Assembly (NCBI GenBank): GCA_963814955.1
Contig: CAWFEX010000017.1
Span: 1 to 33,392, forward strand
Source of the DNA: DATCJA01 sp963814955
GTDB lineage: Bacteria; Acidobacteriota; Vicinamibacteria; Vicinamibacterales; UBA2999
Length of the DNA: 33,392 bases
Direction of reading: 5' to 3'
Shown: one piece after another, positions 15,851 through 23,988 of the stretch
Layout of the letters: each line of letters begins with the position of its first letter
How positions within the stretch are numbered: position 1 is the first letter of the stretch
The notes under the pieces: generated by a model
Databases searched by the model: none
The model's input: the letters and a program-made list of their open reading frames with translations, nothing else
What the model was told of the DNA's origin: nothing
Translations under genes and position numbers: made by a program

Positions 15851-17296
15851 ATGCCGAAGGACTTGCGCACGTTCCTCGAAGACGTGGCTGCGCGTTATCC
15901 CGACGACATCAAGACGGTCGACCAGGAGGTCGACCCCAAGTTCGGAGTGACCGCCGTCGCCGCCCGCTTCGAGCGGGAAGGACAGTTCCCGGCGCTGTTC
16001 TTCCCCCGAGTCAGGTATTCCCGCCTGCCTGTGATCGTCAACCTGTCGGCGACCTACGAGCGGCTCGCGTTCGGGATCGGCACCACCGTGTCGGAAATGG
16101 CGAAGGTCTATGGCGAGCGACAGGCGAGCCCTGTCGCGACAGTGATGGTCGACACAGCACACGCGCCCGTCAAGGATGTCATTCTCACCGGCCCTGACGC
16201 CACGCTGGACATCCTTCCGATCCCGACGCACAACGCGCTCGATGCCGGACCCTATTTGACTGGTGCGTTCCTGGTGTGCCGCGATCCCGATTCGGGCGCG
16301 GTGAATGTCGGTCTCTATCGCCACCAGGTTCAACATGCGGACCAGCTGGGTGTCTGGTTCATCAAAGGCCATCACGGCGCATACATCCAACAAAAATACG
16401 AGAACGCCGGCAGGGACATGCCCGTGGCCATCGTCATCGGTCATCATCCGGGCGTCGTGATGGGCGCGGTCTCGCGACTGCCCGGTTTTGGTGGCGAATA
16501 CGAAGAGGCTGGGGCGCTTATCCAGGAGCCGATCGAGCTCGTCAAGGCCGAGTTGAGCGACCTGCCCGTGCCCGCGCGCGCCGAAATCGTCATCGAGGGG
16601 GTGATTCCCCCAAACCTGCGCGCACACGAGGGGCCATTTGCCGAGTGGCCGAGCCATTACACCGAGTCGGGTCCCAAGCCGTACGTCAAGGTCAAGTGCA
16701 TCACCATGCGGCGGGACGCGATCTTCTACGACGTCTTCGCGGGCCACCGCGAACATCTGGTGCTCGGGAGCCTCCCGCGGATGGGGAGCGTGTATCGCCG
16801 CGTGAAACAGGTCGTCCCCGGCCTCCTCAATGTGAACGTCCCTGCCCATGCGCGGATGCATTGCTACATTTCCTACCGCAAGACCAGCGAGAGCGAGGCC
16901 AGGAAGGCCGCGTTCGCCGCGCTGCTGACCGAGCCGGAGAACTTCAAGACCATCGTGCTCGTCGACGATGACATCAACGTGTTCAACGAACCGGAGGTCA
17001 TGTGGGCGATCGGTACGCGGTGCCGCGCGGAGAAAGACGTCCTGCTGATCCCGAACTGGTCCGACGCAGGCGGATTGAATCCGTCGGCGTATGAATACTT
17101 CCCGGACGGAACGAAGGCACCACGCCCGATGACGGCCATGGTCATCGACGCCACCAAGCCGGCGCCGCCAGCGGTGTACCCGCCGCGCACCCTGGTGCCT
17201 GAGGAGGCGGTCAACGCAGTGGATCTCGAACGGATTATCAAACCGTTCAGCCTGCGTTCGCCACGCGAAACCGAACTGCTGGACGTGAAATCATGA
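15851..17296 (+). CDS. UbiD-family decarboxylase (prenylated-FMN dependent)
   Basis: The start at ATG 15851 has GGAGG at 15842-15846. The product is 481 residues, normal for the family. UbiD-type blocks are visible: PALFFPRV, GTTVSEMAKVYGER, DILPIPTHNALDAGPYLTGAFLVCRDP, the prFMN/substrate arginine region NVGLYRHQV, then AHEGPFAEW carrying the two catalytic glutamates, and IVLVDDDINVFNEPEVMWAIGTRCR. Family members reversibly decarboxylate aromatic or alpha,beta-unsaturated acids with prFMN made by a UbiX protein, which is not in this window. It heads a + strand operon with the permease (stop and start overlap as ATGA), flavoprotein and ferredoxin genes. Substrate unknown. Confidence 0.92.
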   Translation: MPKDLRTFLEDVAARYPDDIKTVDQEVDPKFGVTAVAARFEREGQFPALFFPRVRYSRLPVIVNLSATYERLAFGIGTTVSEMAKVYGERQASPVATVMVDTAHAPVKDVILTGPDATLDILPIPTHNALDAGPYLTGAFLVCRDPDSGAVNVGLYRHQVQHADQLGVWFIKGHHGAYIQQKYENAGRDMPVAIVIGHHPGVVMGAVSRLPGFGGEYEEAGALIQEPIELVKAELSDLPVPARAEIVIEGVIPPNLRAHEGPFAEWPSHYTESGPKPYVKVKCITMRRDAIFYDVFAGHREHLVLGSLPRMGSVYRRVKQVVPGLLNVNVPAHARMHCYISYRKTSESEARKAAFAALLTEPENFKTIVLVDDDINVFNEPEVMWAIGTRCRAEKDVLLIPNWSDAGGLNPSAYEYFPDGTKAPRPMTAMVIDATKPAPPAVYPPRTLVPEEAVNAVDLERIIKPFSLRSPRETELLDVKS

Positions 17297-18058
17297 ACAC
17301 CTTTGCGTCGGAGAACGTGCGCCTGCGGACTCGCGTGGTGGCCCAGCTCTGTCTCGGCGCGGCTCTGCTCATCGTGTGGGAGCTCGCCGCTACCTTCTTC
17401 GTCGATCCGTTCTGGATTGGGGACCCGAGCGCTGATCGCGGTGCGGCTGTGGAACGTGTTCGTCGAGGGCGACATGCTCACCCATACGGGCGTCACGCTC
17501 GGCCATGCCGTCGCCGGCCTGCTCGCGAGCCTGATCGTCGGCGTGCCCATCGGGATCCTGTTTGCGGCCAACCGGTTTGTGGCTGCGACGCTCGAACCCT
17601 ACTTCCTCGCGTTCTACAGCCTTCCCCGCGTGGCCCTCGCGCCGCTGCTGATTCTCTGGTTCGGGATCGGGTCCCTTTCCAAGATCATGATGGCCTTCTC
17701 GATGGTTGTCGTTGTCGTCATCCTGAACACCTACGAGGGTGTCCGAAGCGTGGACCGCGATCTCCTCGACATGTTGCGCGCGATGCGTGCCTCGCGCGCG
17801 TACACGCTGCGCAAGGTGCTGCTGCCGTCGATTGTTCCGTGGGTCTTCGCGTCGATGCGCGTCGGCATCGGCCTGGCGCTCGTGGGGGCTGTCATCGGTG
17901 AACTGGTGGGCGCCAATCGTGGCCTTGGCTGGTACGTCGAATTAGCGGCGGGTCGCATCGACATCGTCGGAGTGTTCACCGGGCTCGTCGTGCTCGCGAT
18001 TCTCGGCATGAGCCTCAACGCCATCGTCAAAGCCATCGAAGGACGGCTGGCATATTGA
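17293..18058 (+). CDS. ABC transporter permease, SsuC/TauC type, interrupted by a one-base frameshift
   Basis: The ATG at 17293 overlaps the UbiD stop. The first frame encodes a cytoplasmic start and first helix (LGAALLIVWELAATFFVDPFWIGDPS). The rest of the protein (LIAVRLWNVFVEGDML onwards, to the stop at 18058) is one base out of step. Removing the G at 17431 joins them as DPSLIAVRLW, the expected family text. The downstream part has the normal permease features: EPYFLAFYSLPRVALAPLLILWFG is the EAA-loop side, with about six helices overall and GELVGANRGLGW near the end. Without the extra base the protein would be 254 residues. A GTG/ATG within the second frame could only give a protein lacking helix 1. 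Confidence 0.88.
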
Positions 18059-18077
18059 GGGGAGGCACGCACGGACG

Positions 18078-19784
18078 ATGACGCATGTTGCATCCGACGT
18101 CCTGATCGTCGGCGCAGGCGGCGCGGGCATGTACGCGGCCGTCGCCGCGGCGCGTGGTGGAGCGTCCGTCCTGCTGGTGGACAAGGGCCTCGTCGGCCGG
18201 GGCGGCGCGACCATCATGGCGCAGATGACCGTGGCCGCCGCGCTCGGACACGAAGAACCAGACGACTGGACCGTGCATGCAGCCGACACGGTCGAAGCGG
18301 GTCGCGGCCTGTGCAACGAGCAGTTGGTGGCCCTCCTGTGTCAGCAGGGGCCCAGCCGCATCCTGGAGATGGACGCGTGGGGTGCTCGCTGGGCGCGCAC
18401 CGGGAACCGCCTCAGACAGAGTCCGGCACCCGGTCACAGCCGCCGGCGCTGCTGCTACATCGACTTCCTCAATACCGGACCGGCCGTAGCCGCCACTCTG
18501 CGCCGACAGGCCAGCAGTTCGCCTCACATCCAGCGACTCAGCAACGTGGCCGTCACCGATATCGTCGTACGGGACGGCTGCGCGTCCGGCGCCGTTGCAT
18601 TGGATATGGTCTCGGGCGAGCCGCTGACCATCGACGCCAAAGCGGTGATTCTGGCGGCGGGTGGATTGACGAAGCTCTATCGACGCAACAGTGCGTCAGC
18701 GAACATGGGAGGCGAAGCCTACGCGATGGCACTCCGGGCCGGGGCAGAACTGGTGGACATGGAATTCGTGCAGTTCTTTCCCATCGGGCATCTGGCGCCG
18801 CGCCTGGTCGGCATGGATCCCATCATGTGGGATCCCTTCAGGTACAAATTGGGAGGCCGTCTCCTCAACGGACGATTCGAAGAGTTCATTCACCGCTACG
18901 GGAGCACCGATGGCGGCCACTACTCGGTCGGACGGGATCTGGCCTCATACGCCATCGTCAAAGAAGTCGAGGCCGGTCGCGGCTCGCCGCACGGCGGCGT
19001 GTATCTCGATTTCCGGCATGTCGCCGAATCGGCGCTGCGGGATGCGTTCGGACCGGTGATCGATCGACTCCTAGCGAACGGCATCGATCTGACCCGTATG
19101 CCGGTCGAGGTGAGCCCGATCGCGCATTACCACATGGGTGGCATTCGCGTGAACACGCGCATGCAAACCTGTGTTGAAGCGCTGTATGCCGCTGGAGAGG
19201 CGGTTGGCGGAGCACATGGCGCCAATCGACTGTCTGGCAATGCCATCACGGAAGCGTTCGTGTTCGGCGAGTGCGCGGGTCGGGCCGCGGCTGAAGACGT
19301 CGCGCGGCGCGGACATTCCGGCTGGGACGGCGCGGCCGCCGCCTCGGCTCTGGATCTGATCCGCTGCTTACGCGACGGCCGGCCGCACGGTGAACGCACC
19401 CCACTCAGTCTGCAAACGGAACTGCAGGATCTGATGTGGGATCATGTCGGTGTCTTCAGGACGGGAGCGCAGTTGGACGCGGCCCTGAGCCGAATCCGGC
19501 AGATGCGCGACGCAGAGTTGCCGCATCTACGCATCGCGGCAGCCGGGCAGTTCAACATGGATCTACACGATTGGTACGAGCTGCGCGCGATGCTGGTTGT
19601 CGCCGAGTCGGTGGCCGCCGCGGCCGCCGCGCGCCGGGAGAGCCGCGGCGCCCACCAACGGCTCGATCTTCCCGGGACCGACGCGGCGCTGAGACACAAC
19701 CAGGTGATTCGACTCGAGCGCGGTGCGCTGTCGATACGGCGCGAACCCGTGGTTCAGGCTCGGGCAACGACGGCGCACTCATGA
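18078..19784 (+). CDS. Fumarate reductase/succinate dehydrogenase-like flavoprotein subunit
   Basis: A 568-residue protein of the FAD_binding_2 family. The Rossmann motif is DVLIVGAGGAGMYAAVAAA, followed by GRGGATIMAQMTVAAALG (the FAD-attachment/isoalloxazine region). Later blocks are VILAAGGLTKLYRRN, the substrate-site histidine region SPIAHYHMGGIRVN, CVEALYAAGEAVGGAHGANRLSGNAITEAFVFG, and a C-terminal helical domain (LQTELQDLMWDHVGVFRTG). The layout fits SdhA/FrdA relatives that reduce or dehydrogenate C=C bonds in small acids. It overlaps the [2Fe-2S] gene by ATGA and is probably its partner. No cytochrome b anchor gene is present, so the complex is likely soluble. Confidence 0.9.
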   Translation: MTHVASDVLIVGAGGAGMYAAVAAARGGASVLLVDKGLVGRGGATIMAQMTVAAALGHEEPDDWTVHAADTVEAGRGLCNEQLVALLCQQGPSRILEMDAWGARWARTGNRLRQSPAPGHSRRRCCYIDFLNTGPAVAATLRRQASSSPHIQRLSNVAVTDIVVRDGCASGAVALDMVSGEPLTIDAKAVILAAGGLTKLYRRNSASANMGGEAYAMALRAGAELVDMEFVQFFPIGHLAPRLVGMDPIMWDPFRYKLGGRLLNGRFEEFIHRYGSTDGGHYSVGRDLASYAIVKEVEAGRGSPHGGVYLDFRHVAESALRDAFGPVIDRLLANGIDLTRMPVEVSPIAHYHMGGIRVNTRMQTCVEALYAAGEAVGGAHGANRLSGNAITEAFVFGECAGRAAAEDVARRGHSGWDGAAAASALDLIRCLRDGRPHGERTPLSLQTELQDLMWDHVGVFRTGAQLDAALSRIRQMRDAELPHLRIAAAGQFNMDLHDWYELRAMLVVAESVAAAAAARRESRGAHQRLDLPGTDAALRHNQVIRLERGALSIRREPVVQARATTAHS

Positions 19785-20155
19785 GCGGGGCGATCAACCG
19801 GCCCACCGCGCTGTTACGGGTGTGGCGAGGGCAGCCCGATCAGCCGGGGGGCTACGAGACATTCGAAGTGCCGTACGAAGAGGGCATGTCGGTGCTGGAT
19901 GGCCTCCGGTGGATCCGTGCGCGTCTCGACTCCACCCTGGCCGTTCGCTACAGCTGCATCAACGCCAATGTCTGCAAGACGTGCATGGCGCTCGTGAATG
20001 GCGAGGTGAAGTACACGTGCACCGCGCGACTCCAGTCGACGCCCACCACCGTAGCGCCGCTTCCCAAACGGTCGGTCATCCGGGACCTGGTGACCGACAC
20101 AGCCCCCGCCGACGAGCGTCCGGCCCACCTGGGAGTGAACGGTGAGGAGGGCTGA
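19781..20155 (+). CDS. Small [2Fe-2S] protein resembling the N-terminal domain of SdhB/FrdB
   Basis: A 124-residue protein whose ATG overlaps the flavoprotein stop. It has a ferredoxin fold (Fer2_3 type): VPYEEGMSVLDGLRWIRARLD, then the cluster loop with Cys59, Cys65 and Cys68, and a fourth Cys80 in YTCTARL. Normal SdhB has C-x4-C-x2-C; here the first interval is x5 (CINANVC). The second, 4Fe-4S/3Fe-4S domain of SdhB is absent, so this is a one-cluster electron carrier. It should pass electrons to or from the flavoprotein. The electron donor is not encoded nearby. Confidence 0.87.
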   Translation: MSGAINRPTALLRVWRGQPDQPGGYETFEVPYEEGMSVLDGLRWIRARLDSTLAVRYSCINANVCKTCMALVNGEVKYTCTARLQSTPTTVAPLPKRSVIRDLVTDTAPADERPAHLGVNGEEG

Positions 20156-20219
20156 CCGGCAAGCCACCCGAGCCCTGAACGCGCCTCGATTGCCTGCAAT
20201 ACGCTGCCGACATAGAGGA

Positions 20220-20260
20220 AGCGAGAGCGAGCGATATCCGAGCGAGAGCGAGGGATATGG
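20220..20260. repeat. Two tandem copies of a 20-bp purine-rich repeat
   Basis: AGCGAGAGCGAGCGATATCC (20220-20239) and AGCGAGAGCGAGGGATATGG (20241-20260) differ at two positions and are one base apart. They sit in the 233-bp leader between the ferredoxin gene and the cytochrome-propeller gene. The rest of that leader shows no other feature apart from the ribosome-site-like AAAGGG before 20389. Confidence 0.6.
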
Positions 20261-20388
20261 AGGCCGCCTCCCCGATCGCCTGTGGACGCACAACGATTCA
20301 GTGCCGGCTCTAACGCCGACACCGCCCGTCTCCTGTGTTATAAGGATCCATTCCTTCGGAATCAGGTAAAAGGGAAAGGGCAGGCAGC

Positions 20389-22562
20389 ATGAAGACCATG
20401 AGAATCTCTGCATTACTCCTGGGGTTGTGCCTCCTCGTCTTTTTGGCCACGACCTCGGTCCGGGTGTCGGGGCAGGGAGGCGGAGCGCCCGCTATCGACA
20501 ACGACGACATCGGCGGCGTCGTGACCGGTGTGGGGGGGCCCGAAGCAGGCGTCTGGGTGATCGCGGAAACGCGGAGCACGCCGACACGCCTGATCAAGAG
20601 CGTCGTGACCGACGACCGCGGCCGATACGTCGTCCCGGATCTCCCGGCCGGCGAATACGACGTCTGGGTCCGCGGGTATGGCCTGGTCGATTCGGCGAAA
20701 GTGAAATCGGCGCCGGGAAAGGTCGTCAACCTGAAGGCGGTCGCGGCGCCCGACAAGAAGGCGGCGGCACAGTATTACCCGGCGCAGGTACCTGGTACGC
20801 GCTGCTGCAGGTGCCGCCGAAGAGCGATTTCCCGGGCACGGGTGACAAGGGCAACGGCATCTCGCCGAACATCAAGAGCCAGGGCGAATGGATTCGCAAC
20901 ATCGTCAACACCGATGGCTGCACCGGGTGCCATCAGATGGGTGGCCCGGCCACGCGCACGATCCCGCCGAGCATCCTCAAGGAGTTCGAGGACACGGCGA
21001 TGGCCTGGGACCGCCGGATCCAGTCCGGGCAGGCCGGCGGGGGCATGAACGCGCGCTTCACGCAGGTGGGCCGCGCCCGCGCGCTCGGGATGTTCGCCGA
21101 CTGGACCGATCGCATCGCCAAGGGGGCGTTGCCGGACCAGACGCCGCAGCGTCCGCAGGGCCTCGAGCGGAACGTCGTCGTGACGATGTGGGACTGGGCG
21201 GATCCGAAGGTCTATCTGCACGACGCCATCTCGACCGACAAGCGCAACCCGACGATCAACGCGAACGGGCCGATCTACGGCGCGCTCGAAGAGAGCGCCG
21301 ACTACTTCTCGGTGATCGATCCGAAGACGAACGCCGCGTCGCAGATCAGGGTCGCCCCGCGCGACGCCGATACGCCGAGCTCCAAGGACCAGCCGCCGGC
21401 CGCTCCGTCGCCGTTCTGGGCCGACGAAGCAATCTGGAGCAGCCAGACAACGGTCCACAGCTTCGCGATGGACAAGCAGGGTCGGGTCTGGGGCGCGGGC
21501 CGCGTCCGTAAACCGCAGACCCCGGCCTGGTGCCAGGCGGGCTCGGATCACCCGTCAGCAAAGCTGTTCCCGATCACGCAGGGTCAGCGCGGCCTGATCA
21601 TGTATGACCCGAAGACGAAGCAGGTCACGACCATCGATACGTGCTTCACGTGGGGCCACCTGAACTTCGACGAGAACGACGTGCTGTGGTCCTCGTTCGG
21701 TCCCCAGGGCGTCGAAGGCTGGTTCGACGTCAAGACGTGGGACAAGACGCACGACGAGAAGGCGTCGCAGGGCTGGAGCGCGTTCGTCGTCGATTACAAC
21801 GGCAACGGCAAGCGCGACGCGTACACCGAGCCGAATCAGCCGGCCGATCCCACCAAGGACAAGCGGCTGGCCATCCAGTTCTACGGCGACTCGCCGGGGT
21901 ACGATGGATCGGTGTGGGGAACCGTGCAGGGCGTGCCCGGCGCGCTCGGGCGCTTCGTCCCCGGTCCGCATCCGCCTGAAACGGCGCTGACGGAGATCTA
22001 CGAAGTACCGTGGAACAATCCGAAGGCGACCATTCAGGGCTTCGCGCCGCGTGGCATGGACATCGACAGCAAGAACGTCGTCTGGACGGTCCTCTCGAGC
22101 GGTCACCTTGCCAGCTTCGACCGGAGGAAGTGCAAAGCCCCGCTGAATGGTCCGACCGCAACCGGTCAGCATTGTGCGGAAGGCTGGTCGCTCTATCCGT
22201 TCCCAGGTCCGAACTACAAGGGCGCGGTCGAGAACGCCAGCGCCGACTCGGCGTACTACAACTTCGTCGATCGCTTCGACCTGCTTGGCGTCGGCAAGGA
22301 GGTTCCGCTGGCGACCGGCAATCTCTCGGAAGGGCTGCTCGCGCTGGTCAACGACAAGATCGTGACGTTCCGCGTGCCGTATCCGATGGGGTACTACGCG
22401 AAAGGCCTTGACGGCCGCATCGACAACCCGAAGGGCGGCTGGAAGGGCAAGGGGCTCTACACGCCGGTGTCGACGCGCGCGCCGTTCCACATGGAAGGCG
22501 GCAAGGGAGAAACGCCCAAGCTCGTGAAGTTCCAGGTTCGGCCCGACCCTCTGTCCAAGTAG
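20389..22562 (+). CDS. Secreted haem-binding protein: CarboxypepD_reg-like domain, CxxCH motif and Vgb-like beta-propeller; frameshifted
   Basis: The start at 20389 gives a signal peptide (ALLLGLCLLVFLATTSVRVSGQ) and a carboxypeptidase-regulatory-like beta sandwich (GVVTGVGGPEAGVWVIAE, DRGRYVVPDLPAGEYDVWVRG). At AAAQYYPAQ (20769-20787) the frame breaks. The protein plainly continues in another frame from WYALLQVPPK (20793) to the stop at 22562. The second part has a c-type haem motif TDGCTGCHQMG and then a propeller like streptogramin B lyase (Vgb): FAMDKQGRVWGAG, FTWGHLNFDENDVLWSS, APRGMDIDSKNVVWTVLSSGHLASFDRRKC. The full product would be ~724 residues. A periplasmic redox role is likely; substrate unknown. 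It faces the cytochrome c gene and ends in a terminator. Confidence 0.85.
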
Positions 22563-22590
22563 GTCGGTTCAGGCGGGAAAGGCGAGAAGG

Positions 22591-22620
22591 GCGGGATGAG
22601 AATCCCGCTCTTTTTGTTTC
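22591..22620 (+). terminator. Intrinsic terminator of the cytochrome-propeller gene
   Basis: GCGGGAT (22591-22597), loop GAGA, then ATCCCGC (22602-22608), followed by TCTTTTTGTTT. This is a textbook rho-independent terminator on the + strand, 28 bp after the stop codon. It abuts the stop codon of the convergent cytochrome gene. The - strand lacks a T tract, so it works mainly in the + direction. Confidence 0.88.
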
Positions 22621-23024
22621 TACTTCTTCTTGGCGATGGAGCGAACGTAGTTCACGACGTTCCAGATCTCCTCGTCCTTCAACTGATCCTTGAACGGCAC
22701 CATATTGAAGTCCGGCTCCACGCCGTTCTTGATGTTGTTGAAGATCTCGCCGTCGGTCGAGCCGTGATCCCACATGTCGTCGACCAGGCTCGGCGCCGCG
22801 GGAATCAGGTCGTTGCCCGGCCCGCCTTCGCCGTTGACGCCATGACACGGCGCGCATTTGGTGTAAACCATCTTGCCGGCGGCGATTGACTCGGGAGTCG
22901 CGGCAACAGGATTCTTCACCTTTGCCGCTTCAGGATTGCCCTGGGCGAAGGTGCCGATCCGGGCGGCGCAGGCCAGCGCGAGCGCGGCGATGAGAGGTAC
23001 GGCAAAGACGTGAACCCACGCAAT
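22620..23024 (-). CDS. Small secreted cytochrome c, start codon unclear
   Basis: One haem-c domain: AAGKMVYTKCAPCHGVNGEGGPGN with CxxCH, SLVDDMWDHGSTDGEIFNNIKNG, the axial-Met region DFNMVPFKDQLKDEEIWNVVNYVRS. A GTG at 22919 gives a 99-residue protein without a signal. The same frame continues upstream into a good signal peptide (AWVHVFAVPLIAALALACAARIGTFAQG), but the only codon near the AGAGGAG ribosome site is ATT at 23024. An ATG at 23044 is one base out of step. So either ATT is used, or one base is missing between 23025 and 23044. It converges on the haem-binding propeller gene and may be its electron partner. Confidence 0.8.
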   Translation of the reverse strand: MAWVHVFAVPLIAALALACAARIGTFAQGNPEAAKVKNPVAATPESIAAGKMVYTKCAPCHGVNGEGGPGNDLIPAAPSLVDDMWDHGSTDGEIFNNIKNGVEPDFNMVPFKDQLKDEEIWNVVNYVRSIAKKK

Positions 23025-23214
23025 TCTCTCCTCTGAAGGGACATTTTAGCGCTGCCCGCTACCCGCTGCCCAGCTGAGCCACCAGATTCTCAAAGCCGCG
23101 TAACAACGTCATGCGCGATGGCCGTCGCTATGGGCGGCGACTCGAGATCGTCAACTCACGCGCGGTCCCAGGTTCCCCGTCCATCGCGGGTGCTCGGCGA
23201 ACGCGTGATACGGC

Positions 23215-23427
23215 ATGGGCATCAGTCCGCACCCACTCGAGTCGGTGCGCTATCAACCCACGAGCGCGCTGACACAGTGGTACCAACGGCGGTTTGGCGG
23301 TGGGAGCCGGCGAGCACGGAAAATCGGCATTGTTGCGCTCGCGCGCAAGTTACTCGTCGCGCTCTGGCGGTATGTCGAAACCGGCGTCGTGCCGGTGGGC
23401 GCGCAGCTGAAAGTGATGGCGGGATAA
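23215..23427 (+). pseudogene. C-terminal fragment of an IS110/IS116/IS902-family transposase
   Basis: The ~60 last codons read RYQPTSALTQWYQRRFGGGSRR, then KIGIVALARKLLVALWRYVETGVVPVGA and LK. This is the standard C-terminal end of IS110-family DEDD transposases (SALxxWxxxRF, then VALARKLxVALWRYxETGxxP). The RuvC-like N-terminal part and the catalytic Tnp_20 serine region are missing, so the element is dead. Confidence 0.7.
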
Positions 23428-23840
23428 CGATCGACGCTGCTTGCCCGAGCGTGGATCACGAGCTGGCGCGAGCCCTCGCCGCCTGTACCGGGTTCAGTTG
23501 AGTGAACCGAAAAACAGAAGGAGGGCTTGCCAGGCTTCGCGGATGACGCCTCTGGTGTTTGGCGCATGGCCGCCGACACGGATAGAAGGTGCGCTGGAGC
23601 CATCGTGCTCCTGCGAGCATGAAGCCACCAGCTCGCACGACTGTCAACAGCGGGATTATCGTTCCTGGATCGGTGTTCGGTGATTCGGCCGCCCGCGCGG
23701 GCCCTGCTGTTGGGGAGGGCCTGCTCGGCGGCCTCAATGAACGTGTGCTGGAGTAGCGAGACAGCCTTGGGGCTTGACAACCGCGGCCCTCATAGAAGGT
23801 ACAGCGGATCCGTCGTGCCATGGAGACCCTTCTGGGGGCT
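23215..23840 (+). mobile_element. IS110-type element remnant with non-coding downstream part
   Basis: The transposase fragment is followed by ~400 bp with no credible gene. Within it ATAGAAGGTGCGCTGGAGCC (from 23582) and ATAGAAGGTACAGCGGATCC (from 23792) are imperfect direct copies 210 bp apart. IS110 elements carry structured non-coding ends that make bridge RNA, so this stretch could be such an end or two overlapping element ends. Boundaries are approximate; 23840-23988 shows nothing further. Confidence 0.45.
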
Positions 23841-23988
23841 TGCACAACGAAACGAGCGTCAGCGCAGCCTGGTGGAACGCAGTCGTCTAACTTCTCTTTC
23901 CCGCCAGTCCTTCACCCTCGAAAGCCACGGAGCACCATCACAGCACCGAGCAGGCGCTGAGCAACTCGAGGTGCCGCAGACCGTACTT

